Shown in pieces: positions 40,349 through 49,022 of a DNA stretch of 49,137 nucleotides (position 1 is its first letter; the number at the start of each line of letters is the position of its first letter). The notes beneath the pieces were generated by a model. The model was not told where the DNA came from and ran no database searches. It saw only the letters and a list, made by a program, of their open reading frames with translations. This DNA is from Zoopage sp. CT-All. Lineage: Eukaryota > Zoopagomycota > Zoopagomycetes > Zoopagales > Zoopagaceae. Both the position numbers and the translations under genes were made by a program. The stretch is taken from assembly GCA_004114245.1 (NCBI GenBank), contig QZWS01000010.1, forward strand, positions 1 through 49,137. The letters are read 5' to 3'.

Positions 40349-40948
40349 ATGCTCTTCCAATACTCATACATCGCTCTCGTTGCCCTTGTCGCTGCCTGCA
40401 TTGCTAACCCAGCCAATGCTATGTTTCGCGGCCCTGTCCAACCCATACCCCACTACAACCCAGCGGTTGAATCCACCCCAGCAGATGAATCCACCCCCCC
40501 TCCTACGTATCCCCCTCCTACGTATCCCCCTTCTACGTCTCTGCCCTCTGGTCCTGGTGCACACGCATCTGATTTCGCAGATTCACTAAAAGCTAGTTTA
40601 AATCCAGGTACGGATCAGCTGCTTGCCGCTTTTTCCAACCAAGCAGGCACAGGTTCAAATGGCAAGGATAAATCGACAGGGGCTCAGGTAAAGAAGCCTT
40701 CCTGGGAAGACAGACGTCGAGCCGCCGTCAAATCTGCATCCAGTGTTGCACCGGAAAAGGCACCGGAAAAGGCACCGACAAAGGAAGAGAATCGCAAAGA
40801 CACAACCACCGAGTGGTTAATCAAGAAATTTACGGCTGAGCTTGCTCGCAATCCAAGCCCTGAAAGGGCAGAGGACTTGAAGGCAATTATTAGCAACCTA
40901 AAGAAGATAGATCCGACTAGTTTCGGCAACTCTAGGACCCTTTGGTAG
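40349..40948 (+). CDS. Secreted Pro/Thr-rich protein
   Basis: Single exon, 199 residues from the ATG at 40349. An evident signal peptide (MLFQYSYIALVALVAACIAN, cleavage after ANA) is followed by a Pro/Thr/Ser-rich spacer with tandem PPPTYPPPTYPP units (typical of O-glycosylated wall or surface proteins). Then comes a Lys/Glu region with tandem APEKAPEKAPTK, and a helical charged C-terminus (TTEWLIKKFTAELARNPSPE, AEDLKAIISNLKKI). No cysteine follows the signal peptide. No family was recognised. It opens a run of three small secreted-protein genes ending at 42.4 kb. Confidence 0.65.
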   Translation: MLFQYSYIALVALVAACIANPANAMFRGPVQPIPHYNPAVESTPADESTPPPTYPPPTYPPSTSLPSGPGAHASDFADSLKASLNPGTDQLLAAFSNQAGTGSNGKDKSTGAQVKKPSWEDRRRAAVKSASSVAPEKAPEKAPTKEENRKDTTTEWLIKKFTAELARNPSPERAEDLKAIISNLKKIDPTSFGNSRTLW

Positions 40949-41147
40949 AGCTGGTAGGCAATAAAGATTGATCAAATCTGGATATACTTTCCAATTTGCA
41001 AATCATAATGATTGTGGCGCATAACTACAAATGTACTGCCATCCGATACCAGTGGTTGACCAGCAGCATCCCACCCATCTGTCGCACCATAGAACTTCAC
41101 ACTGGCTGCTTCCTAAACACAGTACATTGTCACTTTCAAACAGATTA

Positions 41148-41561
41148 TTAGCGACGCTTCTCAGTAGGTATATCTTCAGTCACTACCACTCCCTTGGCCA
41201 CCTCAGCCTCCTGGGCATCCTCCTCTTCCTCCTCTTGCTTCCTCCTCTTCCGCTTCTCCTCGACTGCTTTCAACTCGGCCTCTGCCTTGTGTAGCTTCTC
41301 TATGGCCCTATTGGAGTCAATCTTTTTCCTACTTTTATTGAACATGGTGTTAAGGCCGAAACCAGCAACGACTGCAGCACCGGCAAAGATTCCACCCTCG
41401 GCGATTGATGCGAGCGTGAAGCCAGGAGCGCGGCGCTCGAGGCGTGACCTGGCGGGAGGTTGGCCGGGATGAGGGCCGCGCGGGGCAGGCACGGCAGAGT
41501 CCACCACAGCAACACCAACAACAGCGAGCAGTGCGGGGATGAAAATGGTGGGCAGCTTCAT
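41148..41561 (-). CDS. Small secreted/membrane protein, Gly-rich segment plus basic coil (copy A)
   Basis: Single exon, 137 residues. An N-terminal signal peptide (MKLPTIFIPALLAVVGVAVV) is followed by a short Pro/Arg stretch, a Gly/Ala-rich hydrophobic segment IAEGGIFAGAAVVAGFGLN (about residues 53-71) that could cross or insert in a membrane, and then a charged coiled coil KLHKAEAELKAVEEKRKRRK with an EEEEED run. It shares this order with the protein at 41793-42392. No known family. Both genes are on the minus strand, 231 bp apart, which suggests tandem duplication. Confidence 0.65.
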   Translation of the reverse strand: MKLPTIFIPALLAVVGVAVVDSAVPAPRGPHPGQPPARSRLERRAPGFTLASIAEGGIFAGAAVVAGFGLNTMFNKSRKKIDSNRAIEKLHKAEAELKAVEEKRKRRKQEEEEEDAQEAEVAKGVVVTEDIPTEKRR

Positions 41562-41792
41562 GTGTGTCTATGTTGCCGTGATGGTCGTGAGGTGAGATGC
41601 GGTGGTGGTGGCTGGCGGAGAATGGATGGTTGCCACATGGCATGGGCACAACCCAATCAGGGCCAGATCCAACTCGCCCCGCAGTCCATGCTGGCTTGAC
41701 GCATGGGTAGAGACTATGAAGTACATTCTCAGCATATGCATGGCGGCTGGCGTGGAAGCTGCAAGCTTCGTTCCGCACGATTCTATAAACAC

Positions 41793-42392
41793 TCACTCCG
41801 CCTTGGCGTGCGCATTCTTGCGCTTCTTAGGCGCCGGCGCAGCAGCTGCAATCTCCTTGGCAGTGGCGCTCGCGCCGACGACATCCTTGAGTGGCACCAC
41901 CACCACTTCAGCTGCAGTCTCTTTGGTGGCGGTACTCGTAGCAGCACCGTCGACGACATCCTTCAGCGGCACCACCGACCCTTCAGCGGCAATCGCTTTG
42001 GCGGTAGCATTCACAGCAGCATCGCCACCAACGACACTCTCCAACGACACCACCACCACCTTGGCTGCTGTAGCGTTGCCGGCCTTCTGCTTCCTCCGCC
42101 GCTCCTTCCGCTCCTGCCGCGCCACCTCCTCCTCCGCCTTCAGCACCTTGGTAAACGCCTCCAGCTCCATGGTGCGCCCCTTGATCCAGTCAGTGTTGTT
42201 CTTTGATTTAGCCTGAATCTTGGCATAGTAGGTGCCGGTGAGAGCACCGGCACCGCCGAGTACCGCGCCCTGGACAAGATTGCTCATTACCGAGTTCCAG
42301 TTGATGGCGGGGCTGGCAGCAACGGCAGGGGGCGAGCGGGGGTAGAGGACTGGGATGGTGGCAAGGAGGATCAGGGCAATTGTGCGGTGCAT
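41793..42392 (-). CDS. Small secreted/membrane protein, Gly-rich segment plus basic coil (copy B)
   Basis: Single exon, 199 residues. A signal peptide (MHRTIALILLATIPVLYPRS, cleavage near AVAA) precedes a Gly/Ala-rich hydrophobic segment LVQGAVLGGAGALTGTYYAK (residues about 39-58) and a charged coil KVLKAEEEVARQERKERRRK. The tail has three imperfect repeats of about 25-30 residues built on VVVV(S/P)L(E/K)xVVG followed by ATAKxIAA. Copy A at 41148-41561 has the first three parts but not the repeats. The C-terminus PKKRKNAHAKAE resembles a nuclear signal, odd for a protein with a signal peptide. No family recognised. Confidence 0.65.
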   Translation of the reverse strand: MHRTIALILLATIPVLYPRSPPAVAASPAINWNSVMSNLVQGAVLGGAGALTGTYYAKIQAKSKNNTDWIKGRTMELEAFTKVLKAEEEVARQERKERRRKQKAGNATAAKVVVVSLESVVGGDAAVNATAKAIAAEGSVVPLKDVVDGAATSTATKETAAEVVVVPLKDVVGASATAKEIAAAAPAPKKRKNAHAKAE

Positions 42393-42911
42393 GGATGAGT
42401 ATATTTGTGTGTGTTTATCTCGTTAGATGGGATCGTCAGAGGGATGCGGCGCCGGTAGGTGGTGACTGGAGATGTGGAGCAGTTACCCATCTGCCACGTG
42501 GCTTGTTTGATGCCTGTGATGACCATGTGTCGTGCTCGTGTTCAGTGGGACAGCAGATGCTATTTCAAATGTGTATTACGTAGTAGTTGGACATATTGAC
42601 TTTGAAATTAATGCAATTTTAACCTAGCAGATTGAGCATATCGTCATTTGGGACAGTCAGGGACAGTAGTAGTAACATACTCCTAGTAGGGGTGGACGTG
42701 GGGATGCTATGCTTATATGCAGTACTATGGCATATTCCAAGGGTGCGCATGTTGGAGGAAGTGGCGGAAGAAGCCCATGTGGCCACTACAGCCCCCTATA
42801 TGTGTACGCTCGCAAAGTGCACAGTACTATATTGAAAGTCCATCCTTAGCTCCCTAACCATCACCATCACCATCACAGCCCACCATATGCACACCTACCA
42901 ATGCCGCTTCC
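42393..42911. other. Intergenic region
   Basis: About 520 bp, AT-richer than the genes around it, between copy B's start and the PAP1 stop. It contains a short CATCAC triplet run (CCATCACCATCACCATCAC, near 42859-42877). No gene or RNA was recognised. Confidence 0.45.
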
Positions 42912-45198
42912 TTACTTGGACCCGGTCGACGACAGCTTGAGCTTGAGCCCTGGGCGGCCCAACCGGCCGCTGCTCCCCGCTGCTCCGCTTCCCCCGCCAC
43001 CACGACTACTTGCAGATGTCTTGCTCAGCAGCGCTGTATTCAAGTCGGCGTACACCGGCGCTTGGGGCTTGATGGTAGGTGAGGCGGCAGTCGGCTTCGT
43101 CTGGTCATGCACGCCATTACTATGCAGCATATCAGCACACGCACAATCCAGGAGCATGCATACACGGCCACCGCCTGCTCAAGTGTGGTCGCTGAAAGGG
43201 GCGTCGCCGGCTTGCTATCTGCGCTGCCATTTTCATCCTCGCCCGACACTGCAGGGCTTGGTGCGCCGCGCTCACTGGCACTCTTGAGTCGCTTGGTCGG
43301 GCGCTGTTCATCTTCTTCCACCGACTGCAGCGCCTCCGGTATGGCCACTACCACCCCATCTCCGTCCTCGTCGCCCTCAATGGGCGTGGCGGATGCAGGC
43401 AGCAGAGCGTCATGGTTGCTTACATCATGGTCGCCCGGTTTGCTTTTGCCCAGCGATGTTGGCGCACTCCGTGACAGCAACCCACGCGCCTCGCCTTCCA
43501 CAAAGACGTCGTCCGGGAGCTGCGATCTACACATCAACCGTCAGCTTTCACGCCCATCACATTCTCGACAAACATCTTGATGTGCTTGACCGTGATCGCC
43601 ATGTGCTCCTCTTCGTACTTCTCCCATGCGCGAACCATCTTGAGAAACTCATTGGTTGGCCAAGAAATGTCCAGTCGCCGGGTCGACGTCGTTCCGGGCA
43701 CTTTTGGCGCCAGCTCCAGACCGATATACAGCGTCGTCGTCCATATCTTGCGTCCGGGGGGCGTGTCCTCGGCAGCGCTCGCATCCGCATCTCCTTCAAC
43801 TGCGACCCGTTCGTTCGGCTTTGCCTGCAGTCCATACGCAATCGCATTCGCCTCATCATCGTCCTTGCACTCCCACTCGTGCTCAATCCCGTCCTGAAAC
43901 GGGCTTGCTATGGACACTCCGTCCACCAGCTCCAGCTTCATCACCAGCTGACGCAGCCGCGAGGCCACCATTCCCGCCCACTTAAGCTGCACCTCCTCTG
44001 CATCCGAGCTGGCAATTACCTGCAGATAGTATCGATACCGATGGAAGAAATCATGGCGCCGGAACAACTCGTCCCAGTCCGCGCGGTCCAGCATGACTCG
44101 GTCCATAATCTCCGCGGCCCGGGCAAACTCGGCGCGCATGACAGCAAGCGTTGACGCAGTCACATTGTGCGTGGCACACATAGAGGGATACGCGGGCGTG
44201 ATGATGGGCATGCGGTGGGCGCGGTCGGCCGGGTACACGCGCGGATTCCAAACACGCACCTGCAGGGGCCCCTCCGCGATGGGACAGAGCAGCACGGGCT
44301 GTGGCCATCGCCACTGGAACATGATGCGAAAGAACCGCGACAGCACCCCGACCGCGTTGGCGCACGGATACAGCTGACAAACACGCGCGACGAGCATTGC
44401 CCATGCCACACCGCCAAGAAATCCAAGCACGTTGGAGTAGATTGCGCGCTCCTTGGCCCACAGCTTGATGCAGCGCAGAGTTAGCCGAAAGGTAGGGATG
44501 TCCGGCACGAGGCGGAGGATTTCGTCGGTGACGCGCGACCCATTTAGCGACCGTACACACCGCTCGTCCAGATTCTTCAGAATGGTGTTGTCGAGCAGCT
44601 CGAGCGAGTCCGAGACGGTGGGCACAGCCAGCCGAGCAAATAATAAATCAATGGGAATATCTGAAAATCGCATCTTTATGACGGGCACAAAGGCATCCGG
44701 CACCGCGGCGAGCTCCGTGACCTCGGGGCGTTGAGCCAGCATGGCCTGCATCGTTTCAAAAAAATCTTCGCGCTGTACATGCCGGGGCACCACACAAAGC
44801 GTATCGATGTCAGCGCCGGCGTTGTGGACGCCAAGTCGGTAGGAACCGAATGTGAAAATTTTGCCGCCTGCGTCGCGCGCAATCCCCTCGGGAAGGCCGC
44901 GATCCAGACTTACCCGAAACACGAATTCTTTCACCAACCGATCCAGCTTGCCCAGAACCACTTCTCGACGGTTGGATTCTTCCTCGTTCTCAAATAGATT
45001 ACGCGCGTGCAGCTCGCGGACCAGGGTGTCGGCGACCTGCTGCTCCTTGGCGGTGGCGCTGGCAACGGAAATGGGCGGGGTTATGCCGAGGTATACGGGC
45101 TTCCGCGGGCCAGCGTCGCTGCTGAGCGGGATAAGCACGTGCATGGAAGAGGAATGGCCGGGATCCGCGTACCTGGCTGGCGTGGAATCGGCGGCCAT
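42912..45198 (-). CDS. PAP1: Poly(A) polymerase
   Basis: Minus-strand exons 45198-43574, 43526-43164 and 43119-42912 give 731 residues. Pap1 adds poly(A) tails in the nucleus. The nucleotidyltransferase core is intact: FGSYRLGVHNAGADIDTL with catalytic Asp130 and Asp132, and Asp184 in DIPIDLLFA. The helical domain (TFRLTLRCIKLWAKERAIYS then NVLGFLGGVAWAML), PIITPAYPSMCATHNVT, and the RNA-binding domain follow. The 47-bp intron joins ITVKHIK to ISQLPDDVFVEGEA without gaps against the family. The C-terminus is Ser/Gly-rich with a nuclear signal candidate RPTKRLKS. Introns are GT-AG (47 and 44 bp). The start is 33 bp from that of the EEP gene on the other strand. Confidence 0.95.
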
Positions 45199-45231
45199 GG
45201 TGGGATGCAGTCTGAGGGCTGCAGAGAGTTG
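45199..45231. promoter_or_regulatory. Very short divergent start region, PAP1 / EEP gene
   Basis: Start codons of PAP1 (45198, minus) and the EEP protein (45232, plus) are 33 bp apart, or 60 bp if the EEP protein starts at 45259. No TATA box lies in this gap. Transcripts very probably overlap at their 5' ends. Confidence 0.45.
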
Positions 45232-46698
45232 ATGACCACCGACTGCCATCCACCTCAAATGTCCCTGCCTGCTCCCGGAGCGCTTGTCATCCACGACCAC
45301 CGTCCTCCCGCATCCGCCGCTCCTTCCTCCCCATCCCGCCCTCTCCGCATCATACAATGGAACGTAGAACGTAATCTCTGTGCCGACGCCATTCACGCCA
45401 CGCTTGCCCGTCTCAATCCAGACATCCTCCTCCTCCAGGAAATCGATATTCAGTGCGAGCGGAGTGGCCGCCGGGATCATTTTCACGACATCTGCTCGCG
45501 ACTCCACATGCTGGGTGCGTTCGTCGCAGAATTCGAGGAGATCGAGTCGCCAGTGCGCGTGCCACGGGACCAAGGTGGTGGGGTGCATGGAAATGCCATC
45601 CTGACGCGGTTCCCCGCCACATTCCGCGCAATAGAGCATCCAGGGAACGAATTTGATTGGGAGGCGGATGGGGAGGGCATTGGCGAGCCGAGGCGCGGGA
45701 AGCGCTGTGTCGTGGTTGCAGAGATTGAGCTGCCTCCGTTTTGGTCCTGCCCCAAGTTGGTATGCTACAGCATGCATCTCGAAGTCTTTACAGGAATTCT
45801 CGGCCGCACCAGGGAGTTTTCCGCGGTACTCGAAGATATTGAGCAGCACTACCCGATGCTGGCCGCCAATGGCGATGGTGCCCCGACTCCAATTGTTGTT
45901 GGCGGCGATTTAAACACCCTTGGACACCATGTTGCGCGTGCTCCGTGGTTTCGGTACACGCGCGATCGATATCGGTGGCTGCTCCCGCCCTTTAGCACCG
46001 AGCCAGAGTTTTGGCATAGATATGTCCTGTCCCAGCATACGGCTTATGCTGATGGCAAGTTGGAGCAACAACGACGTCGGCTAGCGCCTGGTCTTGCCAC
46101 CGCTCCTAACCCCGGCCTCTGGGATCCCTGGGACGTGCGAAAAGATGTGACGCTCGAGCGCGGATATGGCATCAATGTTCATGTGCCAGCCGTTCTCAAC
46201 AACGGCGAGGCTATTGGTATACGAGATCGGATGCGGTATGCATTGGCTCAGTTTCGGCGGTGGAGCGGAACGATCTTCTGGGGAAAGCTGGATTGGATGC
46301 TGGTGCGAGGCGTGGAGGTCACGCGCCGAGAAATCGGAAACGCCGACTATTTGGAAAGCGATCACCGATGCTTGCTCATCGAGGTCGAGCGAGAGAAACC
46401 AGTGCTTCCTGACGCATATCATGCTCGGAACGAGGCGACTGCTTCATTTGAGGAAGGCATCGTTTCACGAAGCGTCTTTCGCAGTTGGCATCAGAGCTGG
46501 TGCGATCGACGACGCGCTGCAAACCCTTGGTTCGGCAGCAGCTCGCCCTTCTCCACGAGCAAGGCGGCAAACGGCGACGACGAATGGATAGACATGGATA
46601 AGAGCTTCTGGCAATGGTGGGCGATGGAATGGGCCAAGGTGGGCGTTGGCGTTGCAGCCGCCTCGGCCATTGGATATGCCATCTTGCGCAAGGTTTAG
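45232..46698 (+). CDS. Endonuclease/exonuclease/phosphatase-family protein with C-terminal membrane segment
   Basis: Single exon, 488 residues (479 from the ATG at 45259). The EEP (DNase I-like) fold is clear from its catalytic motifs: IIQWNVERN, LLLQEIDIQCE, GVHGNAILTRFP, YSMHLEVFTGILGR, VGGDLNTLG and the final ESDHRCLLIEVE. All metal and general-base residues seem present. The C-terminal 30 residues form a hydrophobic segment (KVGVGVAAASAIGYAIL, then RKV) that could be a tail anchor. The family includes nucleases, deadenylases, inositol phosphatases and sphingomyelinases, so the substrate cannot be stated. A 75-residue insertion between VGGDLNTLG and LDWMLVRG (DRYRWLLPPFSTEPEFWHRY onward) is family-atypical. 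Confidence 0.8.
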   Translation: MTTDCHPPQMSLPAPGALVIHDHRPPASAAPSSPSRPLRIIQWNVERNLCADAIHATLARLNPDILLLQEIDIQCERSGRRDHFHDICSRLHMLGAFVAEFEEIESPVRVPRDQGGGVHGNAILTRFPATFRAIEHPGNEFDWEADGEGIGEPRRGKRCVVVAEIELPPFWSCPKLVCYSMHLEVFTGILGRTREFSAVLEDIEQHYPMLAANGDGAPTPIVVGGDLNTLGHHVARAPWFRYTRDRYRWLLPPFSTEPEFWHRYVLSQHTAYADGKLEQQRRRLAPGLATAPNPGLWDPWDVRKDVTLERGYGINVHVPAVLNNGEAIGIRDRMRYALAQFRRWSGTIFWGKLDWMLVRGVEVTRREIGNADYLESDHRCLLIEVEREKPVLPDAYHARNEATASFEEGIVSRSVFRSWHQSWCDRRRAANPWFGSSSPFSTSKAANGDDEWIDMDKSFWQWWAMEWAKVGVGVAAASAIGYAILRKV

Positions 46699-46704
46699 TG
46701 GTAT

Positions 46705-46720
46705 GTCTATTGAAATAGAC
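46705..46720. repeat. Perfect short palindrome
   Basis: GTCTATT and AATAGAC flank GA: a 7-bp inverted repeat with a 2-bp centre, just after the EEP stop codon. It may be a transcription-factor site for the downstream gene. Confidence 0.4.
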
Positions 46721-46726
46721 ACACGC

Positions 46727-46791
46727 GTTGACTGGTTCACACACGTTGACTGGTTCACACACGTTGACTGGTTCTCACACGTTGACTGGTT
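46727..46791. repeat. Four 18-bp tandem repeats upstream of a TATA box
   Basis: The core GTTGACTGGTT recurs at 46727, 46745, 46763 and 46781, an exact 18-bp period with CACACAC spacers (one base variant). The last copy ends at a TATAAAA (46791-46797). The array sits 106 bp upstream of the likely ATG of the SOD-like gene, a good position for a repeated activator site. Confidence 0.85.
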
Positions 46792-46797
46792 ATAAAA
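46791..46797 (+). promoter_or_regulatory. TATA box
   Basis: TATAAAA directly follows the 18-bp repeat array. It is 28 bp before an in-frame ATG at 46825, which is too near to be used, and 100 bp before the ATG at 46897 that begins a signal peptide. This supports 46897 as the start. Confidence 0.55.
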
Positions 46798-46896
46798 TGC
46801 AAATCAGCAGCAATCCATCCCCTCATGTGGTCCTCGTCACCGGTGCCGCACGGGCTGCCACGTTCAGCCAATCTGGCCATCCGGCCGCATCCCAAC

Positions 46897-47691
46897 ATGC
46901 AACCCTCCTCCACGCCATGCCGCGTCGCCGGCGCTCTATGCCTTCTCCTCGCAACAACGCCCATACAACCCGCCGTGTTCGGCAGCGCTGCAGGCCCCGC
47001 TGTCCCGGCGGGCCAAACCTTGCTCTCCGTCACCGCCCTTCTCCCTGCCCCGGCTTCCATCACCATCACCATCCGCCTCGCGCCGACCCAACCCAATCCC
47101 GCCTCAGACATCAAGCAAATCACCGTGACGGGGTCCGGCCTTGATTCCGCCGCCGCCTATGGCCTTGCTGTGGGTGAATCGGGCGTCGGATCCGGCGGCC
47201 CATCGCGCTGCACACCCGCCGGCGGTGTGTACGACCCGTTTGGGGCTGCCAAGGGGAATGCGGTGTCGTACAAGTGCGGCCCGGGTCGATCGAGTGGGCT
47301 GTGCGCAGTAGGAGATCTACTTGGGAAGCACGGGCCGCTCCCCGTGTCAGCCAACGGAACCGTCGCATACACCTTCTCCGACGCGCAGCTAAAATTCACG
47401 CCCCCCAACTCCATCATCTCTCGATCTATTATTCTCATCAAAGTGGGCGCGAACGCGACAGCGCCCGCAGACGTGCCCAACGCCGTGACCATCTTGCGTC
47501 AGGCTGGCAGTCGAGTAAACTGTGCAACACTGGTGCCCGTGTTCGGTCCGCCGCCGTCTCTTATCACAGCGCCTGTGTCTCAGAGAGGACCCTTGCCAAG
47601 CGCTGCATATTCATTCATGGCGGACAGAGCACGCCCACTTCCGAAGGCGTGTGCGATGCTAATGGCAGCCTTCATTCTCGCTGGCCTGTGA
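46897..47691 (+). CDS. Secreted Cu/Zn-SOD-like protein lacking metal ligands
   Basis: Single exon, 264 residues from the ATG at 46897 (signal peptide MQPSSTPCRVAGALCLLLAT). The domain follows the Cu-only extracellular SOD layout: TPAGGVYDPFG, then LCAVGDLLGKHG, SIISRSIILI and AGSRVNCATL. The scaffold cysteines (Cys105, Cys209), Asp140 and the catalytic-type Arg206 are kept. All copper histidines appear lost: Ala91 and Gly93 stand in place of the HxH pair, Val111 at the third ligand and Ile181 at the last. A hydrophobic C-terminal tail (ACAMLMAAFILAGL) suggests a GPI anchor. Likely a non-catalytic surface protein. An in-frame ATG at 46825 is less likely given the TATA box at 46791. Confidence 0.6.
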   Translation: MQPSSTPCRVAGALCLLLATTPIQPAVFGSAAGPAVPAGQTLLSVTALLPAPASITITIRLAPTQPNPASDIKQITVTGSGLDSAAAYGLAVGESGVGSGGPSRCTPAGGVYDPFGAAKGNAVSYKCGPGRSSGLCAVGDLLGKHGPLPVSANGTVAYTFSDAQLKFTPPNSIISRSIILIKVGANATAPADVPNAVTILRQAGSRVNCATLVPVFGPPPSLITAPVSQRGPLPSAAYSFMADRARPLPKACAMLMAAFILAGL

Positions 47692-47948
47692 CCAGCGTCT
47701 TGCCTCGGCTGGTCCTCGCTCTCCACCACGGTGAATTGGCTGCTTCTATGCGACGTCGCTCGGCTGAGGGGGGCTGCGGAGGGCTGCGGTGGACGCCGAA
47801 CCAATGCAATCGCCAATTAGCGCTGCACGCATTCATCACAGTGCACTGCGAGCAACAAGTGCACGTGGCTTGGCAGCAACACTTTTATTCCTCCGGCCAC
47901 TCACCCCGCGCTTCTGCCACTCACCCCCAGTCACTCACCTCGCCCACC
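47692..47948. other. Intergenic region between convergent SOD-like genes
   Basis: 257 bp between the stops of the two SOD-like genes. It contains a direct repeat of TCACTCACC-type motifs (TCACCCC..., CACTCACCC, CACTCACCTCGCCC) around 47900-47950. No gene was seen. Confidence 0.4.
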
Positions 47949-48640
47949 CTACGCTTCCGCCACCTCCCGGATGTTTGCGCAGCCCAACACCACGCCATCC
48001 ATGTCGTGGACCATGATGGCGCGGCCGATTATGCCCCGATCCGAGGCGTCGTCAGCACCGGTTCCCAGCGCCGGCTCGAGCGCAAGGTACGAGTCAACAA
48101 ACTCCTTGATCGAGGTTGCGCCGGCGGCCGTGGGCGACACCAGCTCGCCGTACTTTGCTACAATCAATCAGCAATAGCCGAGCGGGCAGTTGGCTTACAA
48201 ACGAGATCGCCTGCCTTGCACAGCTCCTTCTGGCCAGCTGTGCAGGCGAGGATCTTGCTCATCCCCTCTGACGTCGCTGCTCTTCCGGCAGCATGGCGAA
48301 GCGCTCTCACCGCGTTGCCTGCAATCAGACGGCGCTCCGAGGTGTCGTGGACCGATCCAGACGTCGCACAGGCAGTGCCCGAGGACACGCCGAATTCGTG
48401 AATGTGGTAGAGGAACCTCTCCGGCGCCAGAACATCCTCTGCCTTATGCTCTCCAGAGATGTCCGAGACCTCTGCACGGACATACACCGGGGATGACATG
48501 CCGGGCGGCGAGACAAAAGTAAAGGCAAACTCCTTGTCTTGGCTGCGAATGACAGCCTCCGCACGCCGAGCATCAACCGAGGCGCCGATTGCGAGAAGCC
48601 CCAGCGCAATGGTGGCGATCGTAGCGACGTTGAGCATCAT
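47949..48640 (-). CDS. Secreted Cu-only SOD-like protein
   Basis: Minus-strand exons 48640-48199 and 48157-47949 (41-bp GT-AG intron) give 216 residues with a signal peptide (MMLNVATIATIALGLLAIGA). The domain resembles extracellular Cu-only SODs: His79 and His81 in YHIHEF, Cys91, His98 in SGSVHDT, AGDLVSKYG, GIIGRAIMVHDMDG with His198, and Cys207 in LGCANI. All four copper ligands and the disulfide are present, while the zinc histidines are absent, as in fungal SOD5-type enzymes. The catalytic arginine that precedes the last Cys in SODs is replaced by Val204. It converges with the other SOD-like gene, which shows the opposite pattern. Confidence 0.65.
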
Positions 48641-49022
48641 TCGTGATGTGGTGGTGGTAAGGACGATTGGGCAGGAAGAAGAGTCGCGAAGCTTGCGTGT
48701 TTCAGCATATCAGGTGGGATGGGCCGCAACGGCTGGCTTTTGTTGGCGACGCGCAATCTAACAAGCTTTTGATAGCTGTTTGAGCCAATCAAATGGCCCT
48801 CCGTTGACTCCTTGGCTTTATCCACCGCAGCTGTACTAGTGAAATAACGATAGAGTATACACAAGGCGCCACGCTGATTGACCGCCACGCTGATTGACCG
48901 CCACGCTGACCACCCTTCCTGCTGTGTGTCAGCGTTGTTGCACCCCTTGGCCATGCTGTTGCACACGGAAATGACGAAGGCGGGCAACACCCCCATATGA
49001 GCTGCTTGTCCCAGCGGCCAGC
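48641..49022. other. Divergent promoter region
   Basis: 382 bp between the SOD-like start (48640, minus) and the last gene (49023, plus). It holds a CCAAT motif near 48785 and a tandem array at 48867-48910. No gene was seen; the open frame 48637-49029 is a shadow. Confidence 0.45.
48867..48910. repeat. 16-bp tandem repeat, about 2.75 copies
   Basis: CGCCACGCTGATTGAC occurs at 48867-48882 and 48883-48898, and its first 12 bases in the form CGCCACGCTGAC at 48899-48910. The ATTG core is a reversed CCAAT box, so the array may be a repeated CCAAT/activator site in the divergent promoter. Confidence 0.8.

Noticed and set aside
41602-42216. 204-codon plus-strand frame, Ala/Thr-rich
   Set aside because: Antisense to copy B, whose signal peptide, hydrophobic segment and coil make the better gene; the plus-strand frame mirrors the minus-strand repeats.
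47274-48401. 375-codon plus-strand open frame
   Set aside because: It overlaps both SOD-like genes in other frames and has no recognisable motif; a product of high GC content.
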